From: Borrelia parkeri
Lineage (GTDB): Bacteria; Spirochaetota; Spirochaetia; Borreliales; Borreliaceae
DNA: 64,000 bases
Direction: 5' to 3'
Assembly: GCF_023035815.1 (NCBI RefSeq)
Contig: NZ_CP073159.1
Location: forward strand, 862,406-926,405
Positions 29,339 to 41,142 of this stretch are shown piece by piece; within the stretch, counting starts at the first letter, position 1; each line of letters starts with the position of its first letter. The position numbers and the translations under genes are program-made. The notes beneath the pieces are model-generated. The model saw only the letters and a program-made list of their open reading frames with translations, was not told where the DNA came from and ran no database searches.

Positions 29339-30277
29339 ATGGAACGTTATGTTTCAATTGATGTTGGAGGTACTACTACTAAATATTCTCTTGTAGATAG
29401 TGGTGGTAATTTCCTTGATAAACATGAAGTTAAATCAGGTACTACTGCTGATGAGCAAGTTGGTATTTTAGTCGATGTAATTAATTCTTATAAAAGAGAA
29501 GAAAATATTCAAGGTGTTGCAATTTGCATGCCTGGGTTTGTTGATCCTAAGGGCATTGTAATTAGAGTGAATGCTATTAAAGGATTTACTAATTATCCTT
29601 TAAAAGAAAGACTTGAAGCTTTAACAGGGGTGAATGTTGAGATTGAAAATGATGCTAATTGTGTGGCTTTAGCAGAAAAATTTAAAGGGAATGCTATTCA
29701 TTCTGATGATTTTGTTGCGTTGACTCTTGGAACAGGCATTGGTGCTGGAATATTTATGAATGGAAAACTTTTGAGGGGATATTCTTTTATGTCTGGTGAA
29801 ATTGGTTTTATGATAACCAGAGGACTTGGAAATAATATTCCTTTTAATTGTAGATGGGAATCTATGGCTTCTGTTGCGGCTTTAAGGAGGAGGGTTGCTG
29901 AGCGATTGGAAATGAAATTTGAAGAAGTTTCTGGAGAATATGTTTTTGAGCTTGCTGATAGTGGCAATATACATGCTAGGAATGAAATCGAGCATTTTTT
30001 TGAAACTTTATCATTTGGAATTTTTAATTTAACTTTTATTTTAAATCCTGAAAAAATCTTAGTTGGAGGCGGAATAAGTTCACGACCGGATTTAATAAGT
30101 AAAATATATGATAAATTAGAAAATTTATGGTCTTTAGAATTGGCTCATATTTATAATAATGATATCAAGAAACTTGTTAGAGTGGAAACAACTAAATTTA
30201 ATAATGATTCTGGTAAAATTGGAGCATTATATCATTATTTTGTTGAAAATAAATTGTTATGTAATTTAAGTGTTTAG
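29339..30277 (+). CDS. ROK-family sugar kinase
   Basis: A 312-residue ROK protein: phosphate loop YVSIDVGGTTTKYSLVD at the N-terminus, GVAICMPGFVDPKG, the ROK signature VEIENDANCVALAE near residue 105, LGTGIGAGIFMNGKLLRGY, and adenosine loop ILVGGGISSRPD. There is no N-terminal helix-turn-helix, so it is a kinase rather than a XylR/NagC repressor, although the B31 homologue was named xylR-like. The Cys-rich zinc motif found in many ROK kinases is absent (GNNIPFNCRWESMAS instead). The ATG at 29339 has GGAG 6 bases upstream and is preferred over 29327. It abuts cutC. The substrate (glucose, ManNAc or GlcNAc) is undetermined. Confidence 0.88.
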   Translation: MERYVSIDVGGTTTKYSLVDSGGNFLDKHEVKSGTTADEQVGILVDVINSYKREENIQGVAICMPGFVDPKGIVIRVNAIKGFTNYPLKERLEALTGVNVEIENDANCVALAEKFKGNAIHSDDFVALTLGTGIGAGIFMNGKLLRGYSFMSGEIGFMITRGLGNNIPFNCRWESMASVAALRRRVAERLEMKFEEVSGEYVFELADSGNIHARNEIEHFFETLSFGIFNLTFILNPEKILVGGGISSRPDLISKIYDKLENLWSLELAHIYNNDIKKLVRVETTKFNNDSGKIGALYHYFVENKLLCNLSV

Positions 30278-30904
30278 ATGATAAGAGAAGCATGTGTTTT
30301 TAATATATTAGAGGCTTTAAATGCTGTTAGGCTTGGTGCTGATAGAATTGAGCTTTGTGAAAATACGACTTGTGGAGGAACTACGCCTTCTTATGGCACC
30401 ATAAAAGTTTTAAAGGAAATGTTGGACGTTCCTATTGTTGTAATGATTAGACCAAGATGTGGGAGCTTTGTGTATTCTAATTTAGAATTTCAAGCTATGA
30501 AGGAAGATATTGAGCTTTGCAAGAGTCTTGGAGTGGACGGTGTAGTTTTTGGAATTTTAAAGGATAATTATGAAATTGATATAGATAGAACTAGAAACTT
30601 GCTAAGTTTAGCTTATCCTTTAAAAGTTACTTTTCATAAAGCAGTTGATGAGACTTGTGATATTAGATCTTCTGTGGCTAGTCTTTTAGATATTGGTGTT
30701 CATAGAATATTGACTTCAGGAGGGGGTTTCCAAGCGGAAGATTCACTTATGATACTTCAGGATTTAATATTGATGGCTGGAGAAAAATTAGAAATTGTTG
30801 TTGCAGGTAAGGTTAGTAAGGATAATGTTGATGCTATTGATACTATTCTAGGTGCGAAAGCTTATCATGGGAGGTTGATTGTTGGTAATTTAAATTTATC
30901 TTAA
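30278..30904 (+). CDS. cutC: CutC-family protein
   Basis: A 208-residue TIM-barrel protein matching CutC: REACVFNILEALNAVRLGADRIELCE at the start, TPSYGTIKVL, VMIRPRCGSFVYS, GVDGVVFGIL, VTFHKAVDETCD, and HRILTSGGG. CutC was linked to copper handling in E. coli, but its biochemical role is unsettled. It starts at the base after the ROK kinase stop codon, implying co-transcription. The following 200 bp (30905-31106) contain no ORF or clear hairpin and separate it from the convergent lipoprotein gene. Confidence 0.9.
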   Translation: MIREACVFNILEALNAVRLGADRIELCENTTCGGTTPSYGTIKVLKEMLDVPIVVMIRPRCGSFVYSNLEFQAMKEDIELCKSLGVDGVVFGILKDNYEIDIDRTRNLLSLAYPLKVTFHKAVDETCDIRSSVASLLDIGVHRILTSGGGFQAEDSLMILQDLILMAGEKLEIVVAGKVSKDNVDAIDTILGAKAYHGRLIVGNLNLS

Positions 30905-31106
30905 GCTTGTCATTTTGTATTGATTTAAGGTCAAATTAAGTGAATATTTTAATATAAGAAGAGGTTTTAAAATAAAGTTTGAAGGTACAATTTGCACATG
31001 CTGATTTTGCCTATATAAGTATGAGATTGTATGTAATTGAAAGACAGTTGCTTTTGTAGGTTATGTGAATTGAGTTTATATAAAAGACGGTATTAAATTT
31101 ATTTTG

Positions 31107-31961
31107 TTAATAGTATGGTCTATTTGATTCAGATACTTCGGATTCTTCGTCTTTAGTTAGTATTAAACTTGTTATAAATTCTTTGATGCTTATCTTGTTA
31201 ACATTAAATTTAAGTTCTACGGTATTTTGATCTTTTATTCTAGTTTTTATAGGACTTGAGATTATGATTTTTGTCGTGCTTGCTAATAGTATTGGTATTA
31301 GTTTTTTTGATAAAATAGATAGTATTGCTGGATTATCAGTATGTAAGTAAGCTTGTAAATTATAATCCTGGTTATTTTCACTATTTGCAATGAATATTCC
31401 CTTGTCGCAGGGAATACGATTTGTTTTCTTTATGTTATTTGGCATTAGTTTAGCTATATCCTTTATCCAAAAGAATATTTCATTTTGATCGAGTATATCA
31501 ATATATTTTGTTGTTAGTATGTTTTCATTTTTATGAGTTATTTCTTTTTGATTTATTAGAATTCCTTTTTTATTTTTAGTGGGAGTGATATATATATTTG
31601 AATTTTTTATCTTCCATTTTGGTTTTATAAATATGTTTCCATAGGATTCAAAATTTGAGTTATTTTGTATTCCCCAAAAGATATTTTTGGGAAAATTTCC
31701 TGTTATTATTGCTGAGAAAGTTTCAGGATCTTTTGTGTAACTTAAGTATAAGTTACCAACAGTGTTAAGTCCGATTTTGTATTTGAATTTGAGTTCATTG
31801 TAGATGAATCTGTTTTTAGATAGATTTATGTAAGCGTATATGTCTGATGATGGGTCTAACAACATAATTGAAGATATGTTTTTTTTAGGTGGACAGTAAT
31901 TTAAAGTTTCACATCCTATAAAAAGAATAGCCATGAAAATTTTAATAATTAGTTTGACCAT
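31107..31961 (-). CDS. Lipoprotein of unknown function
   Basis: A 284-residue protein with a lipoprotein signal peptide ([13 protein letters not shown], acylated Cys near residue 17). The mature part is beta-rich with an [21 protein letters not shown] segment near the N-terminus and a serine/threonine/isoleucine-rich C-terminus ([16 protein letters not shown]). No family recognised. Its start overlaps the ileS stop by 13 bp, so it is the last gene of the minus-strand group pgm-clpC-ileS. By position it corresponds to the B31 lipoprotein BB0832 (from memory). Confidence 0.8.
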   Translation of the reverse strand: MVKLIIKIFMAILFIGCETLNYCPPKKNISSIMLLDPSSDIYAYINLSKNRFIYNELKFKYKIGLNTVGNLYLSYTKDPETFSAIITGNFPKNIFWGIQNNSNFESYGNIFIKPKWKIKNSNIYITPTKNKKGILINQKEITHKNENILTTKYIDILDQNEIFFWIKDIAKLMPNNIKKTNRIPCDKGIFIANSENNQDYNLQAYLHTDNPAILSILSKKLIPILLASTTKIIISSPIKTRIKDQNTVELKFNVNKISIKEFITSLILTKDEESEVSESNRPYY

Positions 31962-34900
31962 CTTTTGATACCTATCTTTATGAATATTTCATCGTCAAGT
32001 TCTAATTTTGTTAATGCCTTTTCTTTATTAATTTCTATTTTGAGTGTTAAGGTTTCCGTTTTAATATAGCTTTCAAATTGATTTGTTATTTTCTTCAATA
32101 TATCACTGTTATCTATGTATAGTATTATTCTGTCACTAACATTGAAATTATTTTCTTTTCTTAAATTTTGTACTTTTCTTATAAGTTCTCTTGAGAGTCC
32201 TTCTAAATATAATTCTTCTGTTATTAGTGCATCTAATCCAATTGTGACAGAATCTTCATTTATTATTTTTAAATTTTCTCTTTCATGTCTTTCTAAAATT
32301 ATATCTTTTAGCATAATATCATATGTATTTTCATTGATTTTAATTATATGTTTGTTACCATTTATTATCTTTAATATATCTTCGTTTGTTAGTTTCATTA
32401 TTTCTAATGATCCTGCTTTCATATTTACGCCAAGTTTACTTCCAAGTTCTCTAAAGTTTGCTTTTGCTTTGTAAGTTACAAGTTCTTCTTCATTGTTTTT
32501 GATTTTTATTTCTTTTGCATTAATTTCTTCAAGTATTATTTCTTTCATCTCATTTAGTATTTGTTGTTCTTTTTGATCCTTGGTAACAACATAGATTGTA
32601 CTTATGGGTTTCCGTATTTTAATATTATGTGATGCTCTGAGTGCTCTTGCGATTGAAACAACTTTTCTTATAAAGTTCATTTTTTCTTCAAGATCTATGT
32701 TAATAAGTTTTTCAATTGCTTGTGGATATTTGTTTAGATGGATTGATTCTTTTTCATCTTTAGTCTTTAGATTTTGATAAATTTCTTCTGTTAAGAACGG
32801 GATAAATGGAGCAAGCATTAACATTAAGTTTTTTATTACATAATATAGCGTTTCATGGGCATCGATTTTATCATTATCATTCTCGGATTTCCAAAACCTT
32901 CTTCTTGATCTTCTGATATACCAATTATTTAGTTTGTCGATAAATGCAAGAAGTTCTTCTATTGATTTTGTTAAATTATATTTATCTATTTCTTCGTTTA
33001 ATATTTTTTTTAGACTTTCGATTTCGCTAACTATCCATTTATCAAGGATATTAGTTTTGTATAGATTTATGTTATTATTAGGTTCAAATTTGTCAATTAT
33101 TGCATAAGTTATGAAAAATGAGTAAGCATTCCAGATAGGGATTATAATGTTTTTTAAAACATCTTTAACTCCGTCATCGCTGTACTTTAAATCATCAGCT
33201 CTTATCACGGGACTCATTACTAAATAAAGCCTTAAAGCATCAGCTCCAAATGTGTTTATTACTTCCATTGGATCTGTGTAATTTCTAAGTGATTTTGACA
33301 TTTTTCTTCCATCACTAGATAATACTAGTCCATTAACTATTACATTTTTAAATGCTGTATTTTCAAAAAGTGCAGTTCCTAGGATTGTTAATGTATAAAA
33401 CCATCCTCTTGTTTGGTCTAGACCTTCTGCAATGAAATCAGCAGGAAAAATATTATGAAAGTTATCTTTATCTTTAAATGGATAATGCTTACTTGCGTAG
33501 GGCATAGAACCAGATTCAAACCAGCAGTCTAAAACTTCATTTGTTCGAACATATACACCACCGTATTCACTGGGCCAAGTAATTTGATCAACTTTATCTT
33601 TATGTAAGTCATTTACTTTTTGTCCTGAAAGTCGTTCAAGTTCTTCTTTGGATCCTATACATATTTTATTTCCTGTCTTTGAACATATCCAAACTGGTAT
33701 TGGATTTCCCCAAAATCTGTTTCTACTTATTGCCCAATCTCGTGCATTTTCTAGCCATTTACCAAATCGTCCTTTTTTTAAGTGTGAAGGCATCCAGTTT
33801 ATTTGCTCATTTGATTTTATGAGTTTTTCTTTTATTGCTTCAATATTTACAAACCATGAGCTTATGGGTCTGTAAATTAGAGGTGAATTTGTTCTGTAGC
33901 AAAATGGATATCTGTGTAGAAAATTTTCTCGTTTGAATAAAAGGTTCATTGACTTTAATTTTTCTATTATTTTATTATCTGCATCTTTAACAAATAGTCC
34001 TTCAAAATCTTTTACTTCGTTTGTAAATTTGCACTCGGCATCTATAGGTGTTATCATGTCGGTTTTTGTATTATTTTTAAGTATGTTATAGTCTTCTTCC
34101 CCAAAGGGTGCGATATGTACTATTCCTGTTCCATCATCAGTTGTGACATATTCTGCTGTATGAATCTTGAAAGCCCCTTTATCCCGTTGGTTTAGGAAAT
34201 AGTTAAATATGGGTTCATATTCTATTCCTTTAATATATTCACCTTTAAATTGTTCTATTACTGTATATGTTTTTTCATCTTTATAATAGTGATTTAACCT
34301 TTTTGTGCCGATTATAAATATTTCATCTTTTTCCTTATCAAATATTTTAGAGTAATCTATATCTTTACCGACAGCAATTCCAAGATTTGTAGGTAGTGTC
34401 CAAGGAGTTGTTGTCCATGCGAGTAAGTATTCATTTTTATCTTTGATTTTAAATTTTATAGTTAGTGATGGGTCATGAATTTCCTTATATTCACCGAGAT
34501 TAACTTCGAAGTTTGAGAGAGGAGTTGCAAGTTTTGGAGAATATGGTAATACATAATAGCTTTCATAAATTAAACCTTTATTATAAAGTGTTTGGAATAC
34601 CCACCATACAGATTCCATGAAGGTTGTATCCATTGTTTTGTAATTGTTTTCAAAGTCGATCCATCTACCTAGTCTTGAAATTGTTTTTTGCCATTCTTTT
34701 GTATATCTAAGAACTATCTTCCTACATTCTTCGTTAAATTTATCAATTCCATATTTTTCTATTTCGTATCTTCCAGAGATTTTTAAGGATTTTTCTACTT
34801 CATATTCTACGGGTAAACCATGAGTATCCCATCCAAAATATCTCTTAACCTGTTTGCCTTTCATTGTTTTATATCTTGGAATGATATCTTTAATTGTATT

Positions 34901-35083
34901 TGGAACGAAGTGTCCAAAATGTGGAAGTCCTGTTGCAAATGGTGGTCCATCATAGAATGTAAATTCTTCACAACCTTCTCTTTGTTGTATTGATTTTTCA
35001 AAAATTTTATTATCATTCCAAAATTTTAATATTTTTTCTTCTATCTTAGGGAAATTTACTTTGCTTTCTACTTTCTTGAACAT
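31949..35083 (-). CDS. ileS: Isoleucyl-tRNA synthetase, eukaryote-like type
   Basis: A 1044-residue class I synthetase. The HIGH motif appears as [11 protein letters not shown] near residue 50, and KMSKS as [11 protein letters not shown] near 600. An editing domain lies between them ([33 protein letters not shown]). The [12 protein letters not shown] form, the length and the long C-terminal extension resemble eukaryotic and archaeal IleRS rather than the E. coli type; spirochetes are known for this type, associated with mupirocin resistance. The gene overlaps the end of clpC by 16 bp and the next lipoprotein by 13 bp. Confidence 0.95.
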   Translation of the reverse strand: MFKKVESKVNFPKIEEKILKFWNDNKIFEKSIQQREGCEEFTFYDGPPFATGLPHFGHFVPNTIKDIIPRYKTMKGKQVKRYFGWDTHGLPVEYEVEKSLKISGRYEIEKYGIDKFNEECRKIVLRYTKEWQKTISRLGRWIDFENNYKTMDTTFMESVWWVFQTLYNKGLIYESYYVLPYSPKLATPLSNFEVNLGEYKEIHDPSLTIKFKIKDKNEYLLAWTTTPWTLPTNLGIAVGKDIDYSKIFDKEKDEIFIIGTKRLNHYYKDEKTYTVIEQFKGEYIKGIEYEPIFNYFLNQRDKGAFKIHTAEYVTTDDGTGIVHIAPFGEEDYNILKNNTKTDMITPIDAECKFTNEVKDFEGLFVKDADNKIIEKLKSMNLLFKRENFLHRYPFCYRTNSPLIYRPISSWFVNIEAIKEKLIKSNEQINWMPSHLKKGRFGKWLENARDWAISRNRFWGNPIPVWICSKTGNKICIGSKEELERLSGQKVNDLHKDKVDQITWPSEYGGVYVRTNEVLDCWFESGSMPYASKHYPFKDKDNFHNIFPADFIAEGLDQTRGWFYTLTILGTALFENTAFKNVIVNGLVLSSDGRKMSKSLRNYTDPMEVINTFGADALRLYLVMSPVIRADDLKYSDDGVKDVLKNIIIPIWNAYSFFITYAIIDKFEPNNNINLYKTNILDKWIVSEIESLKKILNEEIDKYNLTKSIEELLAFIDKLNNWYIRRSRRRFWKSENDNDKIDAHETLYYVIKNLMLMLAPFIPFLTEEIYQNLKTKDEKESIHLNKYPQAIEKLINIDLEEKMNFIRKVVSIARALRASHNIKIRKPISTIYVVTKDQKEQQILNEMKEIILEEINAKEIKIKNNEEELVTYKAKANFRELGSKLGVNMKAGSLEIMKLTNEDILKIINGNKHIIKINENTYDIMLKDIILERHERENLKIINEDSVTIGLDALITEELYLEGLSRELIRKVQNLRKENNFNVSDRIILYIDNSDILKKITNQFESYIKTETLTLKIEINKEKALTKLELDDEIFIKIGIKRWSN

Positions 35084-37323
35084 AAGATTTCCTTTTGTTT
35101 AATTTTTATATTATTTTGGTCTAAATATATTTTTATTAGATTAATATTGGGATTTTTGAATATTTGATTGATAATTTTTTCTTCTATTTGTTCTTTTATT
35201 GCATTTAAAACGCTTCTTGCTCCGGAATTTTTATCATAATATTTGTTGATTATATGATTTTTAAGATTGTCATCAATCTCTATTTTAATATTCTTTAGTC
35301 TAAATTTTTTAGTGAGTTCTTTGCAATAATTGTTATAAATTAGGCTGAGGTCTTCTTCTTTTAAGATATTAAGAATTATTTTTTTTTGTATTTTGTCTAG
35401 TAGTGATGATTTGAATCTTGTTTTAAGCTCATTGTTGATTTCGTTTTTGATATTTATATTATTGTCTGTTTTCTTAAATCCAATACTTCCCTTGCCAAGT
35501 AGTGTTTTGGTGCCAATAGATGTACTTAAAACAATAATGGTATTTTTAAAGGATATTTTGTCTTCTTTACTACTAATTAGCTCTCCGTGCTCAAGTATTT
35601 GTTCTATGATAGTAAGCACAGAATTATGAGCATGTTCGATATTTTCAAGTATAATAAAGGCTCTAGGATTATGTTTTAATCTGTTTGTTAAAATACCACC
35701 GTCAGCATAGCCTGTATATCCTGGATTCGTTCCTATTAATTTTGATATGGAAGTTTCTTCTCTATAGTCTGACATGTCTAGCTTTAGTATTGAGTTTTGA
35801 TCCTCAATAATGATGCTTGATATTGTTTTTGCTATCATTGTCTTTCCGCTTCCGCTTGAACCTATGAGCAATATTGATGTTAAAGGTTGCGTATTATTAT
35901 TGATTTCGAGTTTTGTTTTGACCATTTCTATAATTATTTCATTTATAGCACATTCTTGACCAATTATTTTTTCTTTTATGTGTATTGCTTCTGTTTTAAG
36001 CGTATCAATTTCTTCTTTGATGTTAGATTTTATCTTAATATTTAATAGTTCATCTGTTGCGCTTTTAATATCTTCTACATTGATTATTTTTTCATTTGTT
36101 TCTTTTTGCTTTTTTTGAGCCCCGGCAATATCAATTAGATCAATTGCTTTATCGGGAAATCTTTTGTTAATTAGATATTGTGATGATATCTTGATAACAT
36201 TTTCTATGGCTTCTTTTTCATAAGTAACACCGTGATAATCTTCAAAGTTTTTTATTATGTTATTAATTATATTAAGAGTTTCTTTTTCATCAGGTTCTTT
36301 GATCGATATTGTTTGAAATCTTCTAGTAAATGCTTTATCTTGAGAAATATGTTTTCTATATTCATCATAAGTTGTTGCACCTATGATTTGTATTGCAGAG
36401 CGAGACAAAACGGGTTTTAAAATATTTGCTGCGTCAATAGAGCCTTCGGAGTTTCCAGCTCCTATTAGAGTGTGTATTTCATCGATAAATATTATTATAT
36501 CTTTATTGTTTTTAATTGATTTAATTATGTTATTTAATCTTTCTTCGAATTCGCCTCTATATTTTGTTCCTGAGACTAAGTCAGAAGTGTCAATTTGTAG
36601 TATTACTTTGTTTTGTAGTTTGTTCTTTATTTCTTTATTTGCAATTTTGATGGCAAGGCCTTCAACAATTGCTGTTTTGCCAACACCAGGTTCTCCTATT
36701 AAAATTGTGCTATTTTTATTTCGTCGCTCAAGTATGTTTATTAGTGATTGAATTTCTTTTTCACGACCGATTAAAGGATTGAGTTTTTTTTCTTTTGCAA
36801 GTTTTGTCAAGTTTTTAACGTATTTATCAATTTCAAAATAGTCATTTGTAAGTCTTATTTCATCTTCGAATTCTTTATATGTTTCAATTAACCTTATTTT
36901 GTCTATACTTGCTATCATATTTTCTTCATTAAAGTTGAAGCTTAATTTATTAAGTTTATATTTCTTGAGAAGTTTTTTCGTTTTTAAGATTTGATAAAAA
37001 ATCTCTTTTATGCCTATTGAAGTTTTAGACTTAAATTCTTTTTTTGTTTGTTCAATAAGAATGAAAATTTCTCTGTTTATCTTTGGAATTATAATTTCAT
37101 TAGTACCAATTAAAACTTTTTCTAATTTTTCTATTTCACATAATGTATCTTGTTTGATATTTTTTAAAGTTTTGGTATCTATTTTTTTTATCTCAGATTT
37201 TTTTGGACAAACTAATATAGACATTAATAAATGCCAAATTGAAACTTCTCTATTTTTATTTTTTCTAGCAACTTCTCTAGCGGCTACTTCGACTAGGTTT
37301 ATTAGGTTCTCTGCTATATTAAT
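35068..37323 (-). CDS. clpC: ClpC/ClpA-type AAA+ protease ATPase, probable ATT start
   Basis: A Hsp100 chaperone that unfolds substrates for ClpP. AAA-1 has [13 protein letters not shown] and [18 protein letters not shown]-2 has [13 protein letters not shown], the GYTGYADGG loop and sensor arginines. The first ATG (37224) would give 718 residues and cut into the Clp N-domain. The frame stays open upstream for 33 more codons encoding [20 protein letters not shown] and [14 protein letters not shown], typical N-domain helices. No ATG, GTG or TTG lies in that stretch. An ATT at 37321-37323, overlapping the pgm stop and 10 bases after a GGAG, is the best start and gives 751 residues. Confidence 0.88.
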   Translation of the reverse strand: MNIAENLINLVEVAAREVARKNKNREVSIWHLLMSILVCPKKSEIKKIDTKTLKNIKQDTLCEIEKLEKVLIGTNEIIIPKINREIFILIEQTKKEFKSKTSIGIKEIFYQILKTKKLLKKYKLNKLSFNFNEENMIASIDKIRLIETYKEFEDEIRLTNDYFEIDKYVKNLTKLAKEKKLNPLIGREKEIQSLINILERRNKNSTILIGEPGVGKTAIVEGLAIKIANKEIKNKLQNKVILQIDTSDLVSGTKYRGEFEERLNNIIKSIKNNKDIIIFIDEIHTLIGAGNSEGSIDAANILKPVLSRSAIQIIGATTYDEYRKHISQDKAFTRRFQTISIKEPDEKETLNIINNIIKNFEDYHGVTYEKEAIENVIKISSQYLINKRFPDKAIDLIDIAGAQKKQKETNEKIINVEDIKSATDELLNIKIKSNIKEEIDTLKTEAIHIKEKIIGQECAINEIIIEMVKTKLEINNNTQPLTSILLIGSSGSGKTMIAKTISSIIIEDQNSILKLDMSDYREETSISKLIGTNPGYTGYADGGILTNRLKHNPRAFIILENIEHAHNSVLTIIEQILEHGELISSKEDKISFKNTIIVLSTSIGTKTLLGKGSIGFKKTDNNINIKNEINNELKTRFKSSLLDKIQKKIILNILKEEDLSLIYNNYCKELTKKFRLKNIKIEIDDNLKNHIINKYYDKNSGARSVLNAIKEQIEEKIINQIFKNPNINLIKIYLDQNNIKIKQKEILCSRK

Positions 37324-39028
37324 ACTTTTCTATCTCCATTTTTATACTGTTTATTATATCAAAAATATTGTTTTTTTGTTCGTATCTTGAATATATGGAT
37401 ACATAAAATTTAATTTTTGACTCTGTTCCAGATGGCCTAATGGTTATTTCTATTTCGTTTTCTAATAAGATTTTTATTGCATTTGTAGTATGCTTGTATT
37501 TTGTTATTTTATATACATTGCCATTCATATCGGTTTCTGTTAAATTTTTATAGTCTAATTTTTTGATTATGTTAATTCCTGCAAAATTTTTTTTAATTTC
37601 GTTCCTAAATTTTGACATTAATTCTTCTCTTAAAAACTCTCCATTACTTCCTTGAAAACTTTTATTAATTATAAAGTCTTTATAATATCCAAACTCTTTG
37701 TACATTTCTTGAAGATATTTTCCTATTGTTATTTGATTCTTTTTTAATGTCAACATTAAATCACAAAATCCTTTTATGGCTGAAAATGCGTCTTTATCTC
37801 TAGTTCCAGTTCCAATTAAGTATCCATAACTTTCTTCACATCCAAAAATAAAATTTTTGTTTGGTTCTTTTGTTTTTATCTCATCTATTAAGTGCCCTAT
37901 CCATTTAAATCCTGTATATGTTCTATATAATGTTGAGTTATATTTTTTTGCTATCTTATTTAGCATTGGTGTTGTAGTGAAAGAAGCTATCACAAATACA
38001 TTTTTAGGATTCTTTTCTCTAGATAATAAGTAATTCATTAAAATACATGCAATTTGATTGCCATTTAAAATTTTCCATTTTTTACCCTCATTAAAGGCTA
38101 TACCCATCCTATCAGCATCTGGGTCGGTTGCAAATGCAATATCACAGTTTTTTCTTTTTGCAAGTTCTATTACTTTGGACATGGTAGTATGTTCTTCAGG
38201 ATTAGGATAATTGACTGTCGGAAATTCTGGGTCAGGGATTATTTGACTTGGTTCAATTAAAAGTTCTACTTTACTGCCTTTAAATAATTCCTTTATTATT
38301 GTTCCTCCTGTCCCGTGCAAAGGAGTATATGCTATTTTTAAATTTGTATTTTTGCTTTTTTTATTGAAATCAGGAAATTCTTCATTTATTTTTTCTATGT
38401 ATGCTATATCAATCTCATCATTAAGTTCAATTATTGCTTGCTTATTTATACTTTCTTCTTTTGTAAGTGTATTTTTAACATTAGATACTTTTTTGATTTC
38501 TGATATTATTCGTGTATCATGAGGAGGTATTATTTGAGCACCTCCTTTCCAATATACTTTATATCCATTGTATTCTTTTGTATTATGACTTGCTGTTATC
38601 ATTATTCCAAGATCACAATCTAATTTTCTAACTGTATATGATAACTGAGGTGTTGACCTTAGATTTTTGTATATATAAACTTTAAGGCCATTTGATGCAA
38701 AAATCTCGGCAGCGTCATATGCAAAATTTTTTGAGAAATGTCTTGAATCATAACTTATTACAACTTTAGGTTTTTGTGTGATTTCAAGGATGTAATTGGC
38801 AATTCCTTGACTTGCTTTTGTAATATTGTATGTGTTGATATAGTATGTTCCAGCTCCAATGAGGCTTCTCATTCCAGCGGTGCCAAATTCTAGCTCTTTA
38901 TAAAATCTATTGTACAGTTCTCTCTCATTATTTTCATTAAGTAATTTTATTGCTTCATCTTTAAAGTATTTGTTTTGTTCAAGTTGAATGTATTTTTCTA
39001 CTTTTTTTTTAAGTTTATTATTTTTCAT
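37319..39028 (-). CDS. Phosphoglucomutase/phosphomannomutase
   Basis: A 569-residue alpha-D-phosphohexomutase that interconverts hexose-1- and hexose-6-phosphates. The catalytic phosphoserine is in ITASHNTKEYNGYK, the metal loop is DPDADRMGIA, the sugar loop is FGCEESYGYLIG and the phosphate loop is RPSGTESKIKFY near the C-terminus. Length and motifs fit the PGM/PMM type of Firmicutes and spirochetes (BB0835). Its stop codon overlaps the presumed ATT start of clpC. A second, divergent family member lies at 58870-60663. Confidence 0.92.
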   Translation of the reverse strand: MKNNKLKKKVEKYIQLEQNKYFKDEAIKLLNENNERELYNRFYKELEFGTAGMRSLIGAGTYYINTYNITKASQGIANYILEITQKPKVVISYDSRHFSKNFAYDAAEIFASNGLKVYIYKNLRSTPQLSYTVRKLDCDLGIMITASHNTKEYNGYKVYWKGGAQIIPPHDTRIISEIKKVSNVKNTLTKEESINKQAIIELNDEIDIAYIEKINEEFPDFNKKSKNTNLKIAYTPLHGTGGTIIKELFKGSKVELLIEPSQIIPDPEFPTVNYPNPEEHTTMSKVIELAKRKNCDIAFATDPDADRMGIAFNEGKKWKILNGNQIACILMNYLLSREKNPKNVFVIASFTTTPMLNKIAKKYNSTLYRTYTGFKWIGHLIDEIKTKEPNKNFIFGCEESYGYLIGTGTRDKDAFSAIKGFCDLMLTLKKNQITIGKYLQEMYKEFGYYKDFIINKSFQGSNGEFLREELMSKFRNEIKKNFAGINIIKKLDYKNLTETDMNGNVYKITKYKHTTNAIKILLENEIEITIRPSGTESKIKFYVSIYSRYEQKNNIFDIINSIKMEIEKY

Positions 39029-39058
39029 ACTATTTTCCTTTATTTTATTATTTGAGAA

Positions 39059-39077
39059 TCTATAATTAAATTATAGA
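39059..39077. promoter_or_regulatory. Perfect 9-1-9 inverted repeat between divergent pgm and uvrB
   Basis: TCTATAATT (39059-39067), a single A, then AATTATAGA (39069-39077). It sits in the 118-bp divergent intergenic region, 31 bp from the pgm start and 70 bp from uvrB. The symmetry fits an operator, and TATAAT-like cores on both strands could also act as -10 elements. Function unproven. Confidence 0.45.
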
Positions 39078-39146
39078 ATAATAAAGTATTAAGTATAGAA
39101 TTAGTTATTATATTTTGAGTTACGATTTTTTTTCTTTGAGGTCTTC

Positions 39147-41108
39147 ATGCAATTTTGTTTAAGGTCTGATTATTCTCCTGCTGGTGATCAATCAAAAGCA
39201 ATTAGAGAAATTGAGGAATCTATTTTACTTGATAATAAATATCAGACTTTAAAGGGTGTTACAGGTAGCGGTAAAACTTTTACAATTGCTAATATTATTA
39301 GGAATTTAGAGAGACCTGCTCTGATAATTAGTCATAATAAAACTTTAGCCGCACAGCTTTATAGGGAATTTAAAGACTTTTTTCCAGATAATGCAGTTGA
39401 ATATTTTGTTTCTTATTATGATTATTATCAGCCCGAATCTTATGTTCCGTCAAAAGATTTGTATATAGAAAAGGAAGCCACTATTAATGAAGATATTGAA
39501 ATAAAGAGAATAAGGACAGTAACATCTCTGTCTAGGAGGCGAGATGTTATTGTTGTTGCTACAGTTTCTTCGATTTATGCATTAGGTTCTCCAGAATTTT
39601 TTAAGAATGCTGCCCATGCTTTTTTTGTAGGGCAAAAGATTTCTATTAAAGAGATAGCAGATATTTTTGTTAAGCTTCAGTATGAAAGAACTCTTATGAA
39701 TCTTGAACATGATAAGTTTTCTATTAAAGGTGATGTCATTGAAGTATGGCCTAGTAATGAGCATGGTGATTTTGCATATAAAATTTATTTAGATTTTGAT
39801 GAGATTGTTAGGATAAATAGGATTAGTCCACTTACAAAAAAGATTTTGGGATCTACTGATGAATTTACTCTTTTTGCTAAGTCTTATTTTGTTATTCCTT
39901 ATGAAAATATATTGGATGCTCTTCCTAAAATACAAGTTGATTTAGAAATACAATATCATTCTTTTAAAGAAAATGGTAAGCTTGTTGAAGCTGAAAGACT
40001 TAAACAGAGAGTAGAATATGATATTGAAATGTTAAGAGAAACTGGGTCTTGTCAGGGCATAGAAAATTATTCTAAATACTTTAGTAATAGCGAGATGGAT
40101 AGACCCTATTGTCTTTTTGATTTTTTTCCCAAAGATTATTTGTTATTTATTGATGAATCTCATGTTACTTTGCCTCAGTTTAGAGGAATGTATAATGGAG
40201 ATTATTCAAGAAAATTAAATCTTGTAAATTTTGGATTTAGACTTCCATCAGCACTTGCAAATAGACCTCTTAAATATCATGAATTTGAATCTTTGATTAA
40301 TCAGGTTGTTTTTGTTTCAGCAACTCCTGGACTTGAAGAGTGCGAAAAAAGTAGTGTTATTGCTGAACAAATAATACGTCCAACGGGTCTGATTGATCCA
40401 GAGATTATTCTTAGAGTTTCAGATGGACAGATGGAAGATCTTTATAATGAAATTCAAAAAAGGGTGGCTTTAAATGAAAAAGTTTTAATTACAACTTTGA
40501 CAAAAAAAATGGCTGAAGATTTAACAGATTATTTATTAAGTCTTGATATAAAGGCTAGATATTTGCATGCAGAGTTTAATGCTATTGAGAGAGTAGATAT
40601 TATTACATCTCTTAGAAAATCAGAAATTGATGTTATTGTGGGCATTAATTTATTAAGGGAAGGTTTAGATATTCCCGAGGTTTCTCTTGTTATCATACTG
40701 GATGCTGATAAAGTAGGATTTTTAAGATCTACTACTTCTCTGATCCAAATGATTGGTAGAGCTGCTAGAAACTCAAATGGTTGTGTTATAATGTACTACG
40801 ATCATGTAAGTTGTGCAATGAGAGAGGCTATTGACGAAACTAATAGAAGACGGAATATTCAAATTGAATACAATAAAAAAAATAATATTGTTCCAAGGAC
40901 TATTATTAAAAAAGTACAAAATATTTTAGAAAAAGAATTAAAAAATAAAACCATTGATTATAACCTTGGAAAAATTATTTCTGATGACAAATTATCTAAA
41001 AAGGATATTATCATTAAACTTAAGTTTAAACTTGAAGAGGCGGTTTGTGATGAAAGATTTGAGGATGCTATCTTTTTGCGAGATAAAATAAGAGAGCTTG
41101 TTAAGTAA
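39147..41108 (+). CDS. uvrB: UvrABC excinuclease subunit B
   Basis: A 653-residue damage-verification helicase of nucleotide excision repair. It shows Walker [15 protein letters not shown] near residue 40, the beta-hairpin region [25 protein letters not shown]-like [19 protein letters not shown], motif [17 protein letters not shown] and [10 protein letters not shown], and a C-terminal UVR domain ([20 protein letters not shown]) that binds UvrC. GAGG precedes the ATG. It is followed by uvrA 34 bp downstream. Confidence 0.97.
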   Translation: MQFCLRSDYSPAGDQSKAIREIEESILLDNKYQTLKGVTGSGKTFTIANIIRNLERPALIISHNKTLAAQLYREFKDFFPDNAVEYFVSYYDYYQPESYVPSKDLYIEKEATINEDIEIKRIRTVTSLSRRRDVIVVATVSSIYALGSPEFFKNAAHAFFVGQKISIKEIADIFVKLQYERTLMNLEHDKFSIKGDVIEVWPSNEHGDFAYKIYLDFDEIVRINRISPLTKKILGSTDEFTLFAKSYFVIPYENILDALPKIQVDLEIQYHSFKENGKLVEAERLKQRVEYDIEMLRETGSCQGIENYSKYFSNSEMDRPYCLFDFFPKDYLLFIDESHVTLPQFRGMYNGDYSRKLNLVNFGFRLPSALANRPLKYHEFESLINQVVFVSATPGLEECEKSSVIAEQIIRPTGLIDPEIILRVSDGQMEDLYNEIQKRVALNEKVLITTLTKKMAEDLTDYLLSLDIKARYLHAEFNAIERVDIITSLRKSEIDVIVGINLLREGLDIPEVSLVIILDADKVGFLRSTTSLIQMIGRAARNSNGCVIMYYDHVSCAMREAIDETNRRRNIQIEYNKKNNIVPRTIIKKVQNILEKELKNKTIDYNLGKIISDDKLSKKDIIIKLKFKLEEAVCDERFEDAIFLRDKIRELVK

Positions 41109-41142
41109 GGGGTGAAAATTTTGAAGGCGAGGAGTTTATATC

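Noticed and set aside
30905-31106. Possible small RNA or gene between cutC and the lipoprotein gene
   Set aside because: No ORF with ribosome-binding site, no strong hairpin; simple convergent intergenic DNA as far as I can see.
36383-36751. 122-residue plus-strand ORF inside clpC
   Set aside because: Opposite to the conserved AAA-1 domain; shadow frame.
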